A stretch of 42,748 bases of DNA, taken from Saprospiraceae bacterium (lineage in GTDB: Bacteria; Bacteroidota; Bacteroidia; Chitinophagales; Saprospiraceae). Position 1 is the stretch's first letter, and each line of letters opens with the position of its first letter. The notes beneath the pieces were generated by a model. The model searched no databases. It had not been told where the DNA came from and saw only the letters and a list, made by a program, of their open reading frames with translations. Location: contig JAEUUP010000158.1 of NCBI GenBank assembly GCA_016787525.1, positions 1 to 42,748 of the forward strand, given 5' to 3'. Positions 13,601 through 20,200 of this stretch are shown here, piece after piece. Both the position numbers and the translations under genes were made by a program.

Positions 13601-14315
13601 GAACTTCAAATTCCGTATATGGGCTGTGCCTTCTGCAACAGATACTACAAAGTGGGACTTTGGAAAATTGGATTTGGTTTTGGATTTGCCAAAATTCTCT
13701 TGTACCAACACGTCTGTTGCGTTTACAGATAAATCGGCGGGTTCGTTGGCAGTTGGTAAAAAAGTGAAAGTCGCGGGTGGCTTCGATTTAGAGATTACAC
13801 AATTGGCGAGTGGTGCAACACCCGGCACAGGCAAAATCACTGTACCGCATTTCGGAACAACTTATGAAGTGGCGTTTGGGACAGATTTGAAAGTCAATTC
13901 TAAAAATGAAGTGATTGAAGGCGATGTTCTCACGCTGCCTAATCAGGACATTTTCCCCAAAGATGCTATTGTTAAGCGGACAACTGGTGTATTGGACTTG
14001 GATTTGCAAAAATTGCAAATAACCGAAGCTTTGACAAGCAAATTGCAAAATCTCAATTCCGTTACAAAATTCCCAATTTCTATGTCCTCAGCCTTGTTGA
14101 AAATGAGTGAAATGTTAGACGTACCTGCGCTTGACATTCCCCTCGACATTACCCTGACAGGTATCTATTTCACGCCAAAAGGCGCGATGTTGGGCGGTTT
14201 TACGGCTGTTGGCACAGACGGGAAGTATCTACGCATGGGCGTTGGGGGCTTGACGATTCACCAAAACGGTATCACGTTCGACAAACTTAAATTGTTTTTA
14301 GTAGATAATCTTTAA
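1602..14315 (+). CDS. Giant 4237-aa exported protein of 600-aa tandem modules
   Basis: A signal peptide is visible (MNKRIGLFLLSWLCVWSAYTQ). Residues 25-150 form a beta-rich domain, followed by an immunoglobulin/FN3-like domain at about 155-270 (PPILILPSEGQ, VLFRWTPI). From residue ~420 the chain is a tandem array of a ~600-residue module, six full copies and a seventh of ~205 residues. Signature segments per module: GIGRIRIPYFGS, LPLSLKQSMG, KLPFDVLVT, MSLAMLVP, a C(D/S/G)G cysteine, DRS.TEN, LPNQ.DK, LDFE.P..K..G.KINHP, WAVP..DT.KWTFGK and P.F.C. Each module has two conserved cysteines (NCDG and PKFEC), perhaps one disulfide per unit. There is no T9SS sorting domain at the end. The N-terminus could belong to the Bacteroidota TANFOR class, but I cannot confirm this. 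It is probably a surface filament or adhesin. The start is the only ATG before the signal peptide. Eight copies of the ACTGAGGGG/CCCCTCAGT word lie inside. Confidence 0.85.
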   Translation: MNKRIGLFLLSWLCVWSAYTQTVDAVILPPPQTAYIADFFSNPNLFRVIVTNKTLQPIDVKIGGKLILDGTTLGATDVRTSDVFTLQPGVNYFNGEDVFKEFMRGNVIADTSNRSLQDAFYSGQWPSGLYEWCIEINHATTNVVLLPNKCVPRFVTSYQPPILILPSEGQVLNNPGTVLFRWTPITPAYREGIVYYEVRVFDIKTGQTPMQAFQANLPIIEKKVPSQTVLIWPSEVPIESGQYIWTVRALDAQDRPISFPTQYAEPLTFTINKGTGSIGSTGQLAFSAVYPKTESSVSTTEIQGKFLRFQVDLSALGAASTEANNGLRIYMIEKKAGFYTKAALLQAIQRDKLHYKSPLLNINAQINNLELSKILPDSLAGREFAWMIRAEVAGRTYDSDLFTFEYKSPTSKPINKPKPKFDCECKDTLCAPPVIADRSGVSTWKVGDTLLLGRYELRLTEWSNGDGKGIIDLPYGKVGVKVGLSGIRANKAKQIFEGTATMEDSDFPNNIKDFGTFKLDAETLASLNAHFARMSGALEEGLKMPFSFKEHLSVLQLKLPFDLVVTGMRFSPEESSLDLAVLIEHTPGQFVKFMAKNVPMAANGISFKDLKLYLAEDVVVNNLSLKTSADVTKGSYIEFDCDGIKTFHLNTGFTFDPQHVQTLSDQPLTTVVKFDAEKWGDFLATANLEAFRLTDVKGITFEAKDWTFDKSTARNPEGLKLPNQSETPMTWQGFFTEGGTVKVSKDLLPAAEKDLELTGKNIAWDSLGLSGQMIATEFSLAAQGSDWNVGIDSFKVQIDKSKLKEMSFVGDLSLSYLFKDLKYKALFKRDAQDRIVYQFSPAADAEAKLWKTKFKLANTSSIVLMPTQGEGDETNWNLAANLDADISFDIANTDIDTGYVSVLKNLLGFSDFSFDIPTLTVKGFKINHPDLPEGQKVGVQDIKADRPFKLGGLDIDLLGVDFEADTMMVNGEAQKAQVMVLHLSKEVDFDCKIWAVQSATDTSRWDFGKLSFGLPTPKIECKAPDTLVLDKETNKPIGLGDKIKVGSFTMQVEKLASQNTSGKGIIRIPYLATNIAVEFNSQLKINDSGVAFEGAALADFDAAILPTESFLNGVRKINFNLLNKNKLAGHLANLNRTANILPLSFKKTMRSYGNKLPFDVLVTDLRFMSAQPSLSLAMIVPIGEQTVHFEMPQLAFNERGFNLADIKMQLASNIDLGSGIRLLRGSDSYAQLNCSGFETFGLAGDYALSPNQFAAIGKSTPALATFKVKTKQFSDFIATAEIEPFSVKAIAGSEISVANAQFDRSATENVAGLEFPKKYKGNTAADWKGFYVQDFTMKMPSILPNQEDKTLTFNGKNLILDSTGVTTTIKTSNITSIGSTAFGLNIKDLTVDIVQNTIDNALLSGNVQLPLFSEAIEFEGTYAKDSTGTTTYALKTSNEANLNFWRANLKINKGSGLELVKNSSDKWEQRASIDLEAKLDVNTQMLEEYVSADILRGLKTALGVDLLDFEIPTFKFKGLKINHPQAKGGRQYALDAYETTGPIKIAGQEVKLTDLDIVEDTVTVKGKSYKKGVGLVFSFFKGTDFELSTWAVPSEADTNKWTFGKWDLKFAIPKFECAEVPTENVTASGGQALTIGQAVNVGGFVMKVEQVASGAQKGIGKLRIPYFGSTLKVNFDAATQANAAGQLLNGVLLSQVDNAIIPIDALVDEAEGLRKVAIDKLNVNGLKNVVANAAETGIQLPLSLKQSMGRFGSKLPFDIWLTHINFRGSESYMSLAMLLPYGGTNMARFSVPKVRLNSKGFNLSNLEIGLAQDLELASGLYLRGSEGADKTMGILDCDGFKGLKLDGFYNLDNNLFANVLNTNPPQINFKGEAKSLSDFILDAKVEPLSIKALERSELSVSKAVIDRSDTKNPGAMKFPTTYKGKTGANWTGVYVQDFTLKLPSMLPSQEDKMLTFNGQSLILDSTGITALANATNITDIGASGFGLTVDTVSVSIVQNKLDETRLAGRINLPLFGEGVRYAGTYAKDSTGATLFALKTTQETNLNFWKANVKIQPNSGLELVKNSNNKWERRASIDLEAKLDVNTKMLEEYVNADVLRGLKAALGVDLLDFEIPTFKFKGLKINHPKAKGGRYYSLDGFESTGKIKIAGQEVTLNDVDIVEDTLSVKGKSYKKGVGLVFSFFKGTDFELSTWAVPTEADTNKWTFGKWDLKFAVPKFECAPVAPVTVNNSGSQPLELNKTVQIGSFSMTVDQAANGTQLGVGRIRIPYFGSTLKVNFDEKLRVNAQNQAFGGVVWSLVNPAILPATSLLTEATTGLRNVKVGGLNIDNLAQIASGNSPIGISLPLSLKQSMGKFGRDLPFDVLVTHINFLGTAPYMSLAMLVPTPSGDLARFEVPKLPLSNKGFDMSNIQVRLADEMALGKGFYLSGAETTTPTFATLNCGGLSGFQLNGYYELDRDLFSSVNGTLAPKARFTAKAENLGQFIATATVEPLRINALNGSELTVSNAILDRSNTENSSSAKFPKAYKGNKDASWQGLFVGDFTLKVPSFLPNQADKKLNLSGKNMVFDSTGATALIEATNVLAASSNTEGGWGLSVDTLNMTMVASKVDSAYVSGKIELPFFSQNIPYNGVFQYNKTAPYYNLSTSADATIDFWRTSIGVTKGSNVEVYKNTENKWERRAKLNLEAKIDVNTQALSEYVDANVLTAIKEALGVNLLDFELPKIKFNGFKINYPNLPAGKTFALDSISYTGSLRLAGQEIKLTTVELVQDSVTIKGKSFSKGVGLVFKLFKGVDFDFSIWSVPSSTDSTKWTFGKYDLNFGLPKFECVAPTPFVVERSSPRIPKVGEMVNLAGFSMKIDQLASAAQMGIGRIRIPYLGTTIKVNFGETLSLNAEGKVNAGVAFSQINNALFPNNAITTVNNMRKVAISQLNEGALDQIIANNTPDGIKLPLSLRKSMGGFGSKLPFDVLITNINFEGISPNMSLAALVPDRSGKLVKFSVPSLGINSKGFNFSDLRFQLGENYELSKGLFLNGSETERKTSVNFNCDGFVSMNLDGYYQLNPQQFTLINKTDAPKLAFKATATSMSNFIAQATAEPMQIVGLDKSELRLTKLVYDRSTTENEPTMRFPERYKGKTDATWNGIYVQEATLKLPSFLPNDNQTLTFSSKNIIIDSTGATGTLDAANVLKAGTSEWGLAVDTVRLTMLQSKLDSAALMGTLNVPLFAQPVKYMGRYKQDSANTNLRVGTTEDASLRFFGASITLLKGAEIELDKTPTQWERRAKMDVDAEFKINRDSLTKYGGVVASLDKLMRDMGLPNLDFEFPKIKLRGLKVNHKSLPMGKNYGVEGIDKSGDLKIAGQTVAIRSIDLIESAKSMVIQGKTYAKSLGLIFQLNKIVDAELAIYMVPDPKDANKWTFGKFELSNAIPKFECVAVTPTTAPTGSVKALAVNQEVTVGDFKMKVTKLPAGTATGEGEVRIPYMGTTVKVKFDNGFKVNTEGKAFGGIVTSDLNTTGFFPTGSFTNNATVGNIIDVAKMKLDNLTLLVSTDIPIQMPMSLQQRLGRLGSQLPFDLLVTNINLASAKQSMSLAMLVPNVMGTTVRFATDDLMLNGKGFGLSSLQLGLAGDINLGGGVFLNGGGTGLRTKAVFNCDGMESFSLAGRYEFPNTTIVKPLIGTGNAKLEFSGTSSNLTNFIVEATASPMQLSLIEGSELRLTRLSYDRSATANAPGIKFPPQYGATVPTSWRGFYAEEASLAVPSLLPNQSGKLKFAGKNILLDSMGLSGQFQVQDLFSTKVDNLWSLKFDTLGVNVVRGKLGDIQVAGEIGFPVLGVSSRFDGKGVQTILGKDTTYKYTLAPRGDLSMDAWRVKFNLLNTSKIDLVREQKAGKVTNKIDAQLDAELSVDLSTDFIKNNADPALVDLLKNKLGINVLDFSFPKFKLEGFKLSPLESQKVSFGKITAIGDLTLAGVQIQLVSTAVETAEIVTKVGRKAGTAFVMTMRKSGVNFKFRIWAVPSATDTTKWDFGKLDLVLDLPKFSCTNTSVAFTDKSAGSLAVGKKVKVAGGFDLEITQLASGATPGTGKITVPHFGTTYEVAFGTDLKVNSKNEVIEGDVLTLPNQDIFPKDAIVKRTTGVLDLDLQKLQITEALTSKLQNLNSVTKFPISMSSALLKMSEMLDVPALDIPLDITLTGIYFTPKGAMLGGFTAVGTDGKYLRMGVGGLTIHQNGITFDKLKLFLVDNL
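2868..14315 (+). repeat. Tandem coding repeat, ~1.8-kb unit, 6 full copies plus 1 partial
   Basis: Using the conserved cysteine codon of the P.F.C motif as a marker, unit boundaries fall at 2868, 4662, 6450, 8259, 10077, 11883 and 13701. Spacings are 1794, 1788, 1809, 1818, 1806 and 1818 bases. The units at 4662 and 6450 are the most alike: their C-terminal thirds (about 5990-6450 and 7800-8259) are nearly identical in protein, pointing to a recent duplication. The last unit stops after 205 codons, at the segment equivalent to FKDLKLYLAEDV of the first unit. Confidence 0.9.
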
Positions 14316-14453
14316 GTAGTTATTAGCTATCGGTTACTGGTTATTAGTTCTTGGTATTTAGAAAACAGTTAAAATGTTTAATTATACTGAGGGGGGTCTT
14401 AAATTGACCGAAACTAATTTCTAATAACCAGTAACCGATAGCCCATAACTACT
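14315..14453. repeat. 33-bp imperfect inverted repeat flanking a motif copy
   Basis: Positions 14315-14347 and 14421-14453 are inverted copies of each other (shared core CGGTTACTGGTTATTAG; a few mismatches in the outer third). The ~73-bp loop holds one ACTGAGGGG word (14386-14394). The element fills almost the entire 157-bp spacer between the giant gene and the FN3 gene and begins at the giant gene's stop codon. It could fold as a long stem in the transcript. Confidence 0.8.
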
Positions 14454-14472
14454 CAAATTCAAAATAATAAAA

Positions 14473-17100
14473 ATGAAAAATCTATTCATACGCATATTTT
14501 CTTTAATAATCCTACTGAGTTTCGGCAATCTGTTGAAGGCGCAAACGCCCAATAGTGCCAAAAACTCCAGCAACTTGTATATGCAAGTGCGCACAGTGTC
14601 ACTGTCCGATAAAAATATAGCTATCTCTTGGACTCCACTCGACACCTTGACCTTCCGACAAGGTTTCGTCAAAGGCTATACGCTCTCGCGCTACGATAGT
14701 ACAACAAATCAGACAACGCTTTTATCTGACAAGATTCTGCCGAAAGACACATCGGTGTTTAGTAGAATATATGGAACAGATACGACTATGGCATCTTATT
14801 ATGCTACGTTATCTTATTGGCTTTACACAGCTAAAGATTCGCCCGATGTGCGCTTGCGTTATAATCAAATTATCAGCAACGGACACGACCACCCACAAAC
14901 AGCAGTCTTAACAGGACTTGGGTGGATAGACTCTACTGTTTTGACTGCTGACGGACGTTACCGTTACGACCTAAAACTCAATGGCAGCGATGTCGCAACG
15001 CAAGTAAGTGTAGAAAATTATTCAATATTTGTATCTGGTAACAATGGTGTACCGTTTCCGACTTTCGAGTTTGGAGACGACGCACCCCTCCGTACTGCTA
15101 TGCCGCAGATAAAACCTATCAAAGTTTTTGCCGTTGCCAAAGCTTTTGGCGATTCTGTCTATGTGCGATGGACTCCCGATAGTTACAACAGTTGGGTAAA
15201 AGCGAATAAACAAGGTTACGAAGTCAAAAGAAGGGAATTGACCGAAAAAGGGATTTCCGACAGTTCGCGCGTCATCGGTATTTTTAAACCACTGCCCTTA
15301 GATTCTTTTGCACAAGAACCGAGAAGAAGTGATACAGGTTGCATCATTGCTGCGCAAGCCTTATATGGCGAAAATATGCAAATTTCGGCAGGTGCAAGCC
15401 TTATGGATAAAGCAACGCAATCTGAAATGCGGTTCACGATTGCCGCACAAGCAGGTGACAAATCGTTTAGAGGCGCACAGGCATTAGGCTTGGGTGCGAT
15501 TGACTACACCGCAGAGAAAGGCAAAAGCTATTCATACACTGTCACCCCTTTAGAAGGGGGTATTCCGACCTCTGTTTTTGTGACTAACATGACCGCAGTG
15601 CAAGACGCACCGATTGATTTTAGGGCAAAACAAGGCGACCACGTTATAAATTTGAATTGGAGTTTTGACAATCAAAAGAAATTTACGATGTATAGACTCT
15701 ATCGCTCCGATGATGATGGTAAAAACTACACGCCTTTAACACCCGAACCCATCGCCTACTTGCTTAAGGGCGATGAACCCGATACATTTCGATACTCTTT
15801 CAACGACTCTATACCTGTCAATTACAAGCGATTCAAGTACCGCATACAAGGTTTAGATATGTTTGCTACGTGGAGTTCGTTTGCGGAGACAGAGGCTTTC
15901 GGTATTGACCTCAAAGCACCCGCACGCCCCCTCATTACGGAAGGTCGCTCAACGGTCAATAGTTTTGACATCACTTGGGCGGTTGATAGTGTTGATACGG
16001 ATTTAGCGGGTTTTCAAGTTTTTATAGGTAATAGTGCAGAGGGCGAATATACACCTCTTACAAAGTTGCTATCTACGGATACGCGTCAATATACCCACCG
16101 AGACAGTGTTAGTCTGACCCGTTCCTATTATTTCAAAGTACGAAGCATTGATACGGCGGGGAATATCGCCGAATCGGGAGCCTATTTTGTTTTAGTCATT
16201 GACAGTATTCCACCTGCTACCCCCCTCAGTTTTAGGGGCAAAATTAGCAAAACGGGTATCGTGCGCCTCATTTGGCAACATGGCACTGAACCTGATTTGG
16301 TCGGTTATCGCGTCTTTTCTTCTACAAATAACCGCGATTTTAGGCTTCTGACGGATTCGCCTATTGATTCTAATGCGTATCAAGATACTTTACCTTTGAA
16401 TACATTGAACCAAAAAATGTATTATCAAGTATTGGCAGAAGACCAAAATGGTAATAAATCGCCTTACTCAATTGTGGTAACGATTCAAAAACCCGATACG
16501 ATTGCCCCTGTAATGCCTGTCATGGAACAACCCGAAAGTGGTGGAAAGGGCATTACGCTAAAATGGATACCGAGTAGTAGCAACGATGTTATGGCACATT
16601 TGCTCTACCGAAAACCCGATAAAGACACGACTGCAAAATGGACTTTGGTGCAAACCCTTGATGGTCGTGCCGAATGGTTTACAGACACAACGGCTTTTAT
16701 CGAACAGCCTTATGTGTATTATATGGTCGCACAGGACAGTGCAGAGAATATATCAGAACAGTCCTTGACAGTCGGTGGACGACGGTTTTTTGATGGCAAG
16801 TCGGGCGGGATTCAGACCCTCAATGCGGCTTTCGATAAAGACAAAAAAAATATCCAAGTGTCTTGGCAAACTGCCCCGACGACTGACCCTTTTTTGAAAA
16901 ACAAGGAGTATTTCATTTTCATTTATCGCGGCTTGGCGAATGCGCCTTTGGAGAAATATCAGCAAGTAGAAGGCAAAAAATTAACGGCTTTTACAGATGA
17001 TGAAGTATCAAAAGGGCAGTACCGCTACGCGCTCTGTGTGGTGTACGATGATGGGAAGATGACACCTTTGACACAGGAGGTCGTGGTGGATATTGAGTAA
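14473..17100 (+). CDS. Exported fibronectin type III repeat protein (875 aa)
   Basis: There is a clear signal peptide (MKNLFIRIFSLIILLSFG, cleavage near KAQ). The mature chain is a string of about seven FN3-like beta-sandwiches, each recognisable by a tryptophan strand followed by a tyrosine strand: IAISWTPLD, VYVRWTPDS, INLNWSFDN, FDITWAVDS, VRLIWQHGT, ITLKWIPSS and IQVSWQTAP. No catalytic motif, membrane anchor or T9SS sorting domain is visible. FN3 strings generally serve as protein-protein or carbohydrate-binding spacers. The gene lies 157 bp after the giant repeat gene and 149 bp before the 1655-aa gene on the same strand, so a shared surface complex is likely (inference). One CCCCTCAGT word at 16222-16230 is read as PLS. 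Confidence 0.8.
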   Translation: MKNLFIRIFSLIILLSFGNLLKAQTPNSAKNSSNLYMQVRTVSLSDKNIAISWTPLDTLTFRQGFVKGYTLSRYDSTTNQTTLLSDKILPKDTSVFSRIYGTDTTMASYYATLSYWLYTAKDSPDVRLRYNQIISNGHDHPQTAVLTGLGWIDSTVLTADGRYRYDLKLNGSDVATQVSVENYSIFVSGNNGVPFPTFEFGDDAPLRTAMPQIKPIKVFAVAKAFGDSVYVRWTPDSYNSWVKANKQGYEVKRRELTEKGISDSSRVIGIFKPLPLDSFAQEPRRSDTGCIIAAQALYGENMQISAGASLMDKATQSEMRFTIAAQAGDKSFRGAQALGLGAIDYTAEKGKSYSYTVTPLEGGIPTSVFVTNMTAVQDAPIDFRAKQGDHVINLNWSFDNQKKFTMYRLYRSDDDGKNYTPLTPEPIAYLLKGDEPDTFRYSFNDSIPVNYKRFKYRIQGLDMFATWSSFAETEAFGIDLKAPARPLITEGRSTVNSFDITWAVDSVDTDLAGFQVFIGNSAEGEYTPLTKLLSTDTRQYTHRDSVSLTRSYYFKVRSIDTAGNIAESGAYFVLVIDSIPPATPLSFRGKISKTGIVRLIWQHGTEPDLVGYRVFSSTNNRDFRLLTDSPIDSNAYQDTLPLNTLNQKMYYQVLAEDQNGNKSPYSIVVTIQKPDTIAPVMPVMEQPESGGKGITLKWIPSSSNDVMAHLLYRKPDKDTTAKWTLVQTLDGRAEWFTDTTAFIEQPYVYYMVAQDSAENISEQSLTVGGRRFFDGKSGGIQTLNAAFDKDKKNIQVSWQTAPTTDPFLKNKEYFIFIYRGLANAPLEKYQQVEGKKLTAFTDDEVSKGQYRYALCVVYDDGKMTPLTQEVVVDIE

Positions 17101-17106
17101 CTGAAT

Positions 17107-17180
17107 ACTGAGGGGTAGGGGCAAGGCTACGTTTAGTAAACTTTAAAAGCTTCCTAAACGTGTCGCAACACCCCCTCAGT
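17107..17180. repeat. Motif pair in inverted orientation enclosing a palindrome
   Basis: ACTGAGGGG (17107-17115) and CCCCTCAGT (17172-17180) face each other. Between them ACGTTTAG (17129-17136) pairs with CTAAACGT (17154-17161) around an AAACTTTAAAAG core, followed by GTGTCGCAAC. The whole can fold as nested stems directly after the FN3 stop codon. A further 7-bp stem (17208-17214 with 17222-17228, GCCTATT/AATAGGC) lies 22 bases before the next start codon. Confidence 0.75.
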
Positions 17181-17249
17181 AAAAACTTAAAAATTAAAAA
17201 AGAATTCGCCTATTCTTAGAAAATAGGCATCAGATAAATTTTAAAGAAA

Positions 17250-20200
17250 ATGACTTGTTTCAAAAAAATTGGGATATACATAGTCTGTGCGCTCAGTTTG
17301 ATAAGCGCACCGCTTTGGGCAGGTACAGAATTGCCCGTTCTACCCGCAACGGTAGCGGTACAAGGGTTATCGCTACATATTGACCCACAACAATCGGTTT
17401 ATGATGCCGAAACAGGGTTCAGTGGGGCTGGTACAATGTTTTTCCCTGCTTTGGGTAGGGAATTATCAGTCACTTATAGCAAAGTCAAATTGGACGCAAA
17501 TGCCCAATGGCAATCGGGCAACGTCAAAGCGAGCATTGCACCCGACTTATTGAAAGCAGCGGCAATAGACGATATTGCCAGCCCGAAATTCGTCGACAAT
17601 TTCGAGGGACTCAAAAGTTTTATCAGAGCTGCCCGTTCGCACACCGACGAACTGCCTTTGATGTTGAACAACTTACCGACTTATCAAAACGCTGATTTTG
17701 GCTCTTTATCGGTGATGTTGACAGAAATTAATATATCGAAAGAAGGCACAACAGCCGCCATGATGGCACTCGAAAGAATGCCCGAAGGCATTTATCTACC
17801 CTTTACGCGGACGGATATTCCGTTCAATCCGCTAAGTACACAAGCCTTTGCAGAGACCCAATTGGCTTTGACCGCAACTGCCGATGTATCGGATTTTCAA
17901 ATGCCCATTACCTTCAAAAAAGGCGATGTGGCAGGGACAACAGGTACTTATGTTACCTTCGATTGCAACGGTTTAAAAGTTTTTCACATCGAAGGTTTTC
18001 ACAAATTTACAAGTGGCATTATCACCCCTTCGCCTGCCTCAGCGCCGCCTGTTGTTGCTACTTTTAATGCTGATGTTAAGTCTTTGCGTCAATTTGTAGT
18101 CAAAGTAACGATTCCAAAATTTACGGTCGTGGGTGCCGACGACGTAGCTTTTGAAATAAAAGATGCCGTTATAGATTACAGTGATTCAGAAAACCCGACG
18201 ACTTTGCCCGAAGCCTATTTCAAAGAAATGGGCAGTACTGCGCCGACTAAAAAGGAAACTTGGAAGGGCATTTACATCGGCAGCGTAGGTGTTAGTTTAT
18301 CAGCTTTACCTATGAAAGATGCCAATAACAAGGATTTTGCTTTTGGGGCAAAAGACATGATTTATGACAAAGGGAATGGATTTAGTGCAACTTTTGCCGT
18401 AAAAACAGCAGGTATTGCCGATGTCAATATCAAGGGTTTCCGATTGGTATTGGATGAGTTCAATATGCGTTTGAAGAAAAACAGTCTTCAAGATTTGAAT
18501 TTCTTGGGCAGTTTAGCAATTCCTGTTTTGCTCGACGAGAAAGGCGCATTGAAATACAAAGCCACTTTCAACATGAGTGGCGACACCACCAAAGCAAAAT
18601 TTGAAATAGCCGTACAGTTTCCGAATGATATTGACTTACAAGTGCCACTCTTAGAGTTAGCAGGATGTAAATTGCAAAAAACATCGGTTGTCAAAATTTA
18701 CAATAATAATAAACAATGGGGTGTTTTTGCCAATTTGCAAGGCAATTTCAATATTGGGATAAAACCAAATTCGCTGCTCTCTTTAGGGCTGCCTTTCGAG
18801 GGTTGGAAAATCGGCGATGACCCCTCAGTATCTACCCGAAGCGGGGCAGAAGAATTACCGATGAATTTTAAAGCCTTCGACCTCAACGGCGACAACAGCA
18901 GCAGCGCACCACCTAAAAAAATGTCAGGCTTCCCTTTGACCGTTGATAATATTTCGTTCGCCAGCGAAAAAGGAATTTATAAATTCGGTATGGACATCGG
19001 CATTGCTTTGGGGGGCGAATCTTCGTCTTTTCAAGCCAAAGGCGGCGTTGTAATTTCGGCAGCTTTACAGTTTTCAAAACTCATTTCTAAGAAACCTTGG
19101 GAAGGTATTGAGTTTAAAGACATAACCACCAATAGGCTCGATTTGAAAGCCGATATGAGTGCCTTTACTTTTAGTGGTAGTTTGGATTTGATGAAAAATG
19201 ACCCTGTTTATGGCAATGGTTTTAAAGCAGACGTTGCATTAAGGGTTAAAGTAGGCAAAGGATTTACGCTTGATGCAATAGCACTCTTCGGTAATAAAAG
19301 CGATTACTCCTATTTCTATGTTGATGCTAACGTGACGTTGCCTTCGCCGCTGCCCTTAGTCGGTCCTTTGATGTTGCACGGCTTTGGCGGTGGCATATAT
19401 TCCAATATGGAACAAACACTATCCGCAGATGGTAAAAGCAATAAATATATACCTAAAAAAGGGACTTTCGGTTTCATGGCGCGTGTTGAGGTCGGTTTAG
19501 CAAATCGTGAAACTTTTGATGCTATTGGTGAATTACAATTCCAATTTAGAGGCAATTGGGAATTGGATTTCTTTAAAATTAACGTCAAGGCAGGTCTCTT
19601 AAACGATTTGGCAACTGTCCGCCCTTCAGCCCTTCAGCCTTTTACAGGGTCGAAGGTCGTGGGTTCTTGCACGATGATGTACGATAATCGGAATCAAACG
19701 ATTACCGCAAATTTATCAGTCAAATTACAAAATCTTCAAGTCTCAGGTGAAGGACAGTTGAATATGTTTTTCGACCTCAATGACCGAAGCAATTGGTATG
19801 TACATCTCGGAACACCTGAAAAACCCGTGAATGTGCGGTTTGCAGGTTTTGGCGTGACGATGTATCTTATGTTAGGACGTGGCATTGGAGAGTTGCCAAG
19901 TATTGAAGCGCGTGTACCAAAATTGGCAGGTATGGGTCTTCAAGTAAGGTCGAATCAGAGGAACGACCCAAGCAAAAAAAGTTCTATGAGTACGACGGGT
20001 AGTGGTTTTGCTTTTGGTATCAGTTATCAGTTAGACCAAGATTTTGCTTTCTTGTTTTTTTCGGGCAATATAAACGCAGGGTTTGGGGTAGATGCCATAC
20101 TTAGAAATGACTTGGGCGAATGTAATGGTCAAAAAATGGGCTGGAATGGCTGGTATATGGCAGGACAAGCCTATGCTTATGTCGGTGCAAAAGTGGATTT

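Noticed and set aside
3023-14149. Many 60-160 codon minus-strand frames opposite the giant gene
   Set aside because: Shadow frames of a highly repetitive gene; they recur at the repeat period and show no independent protein features.
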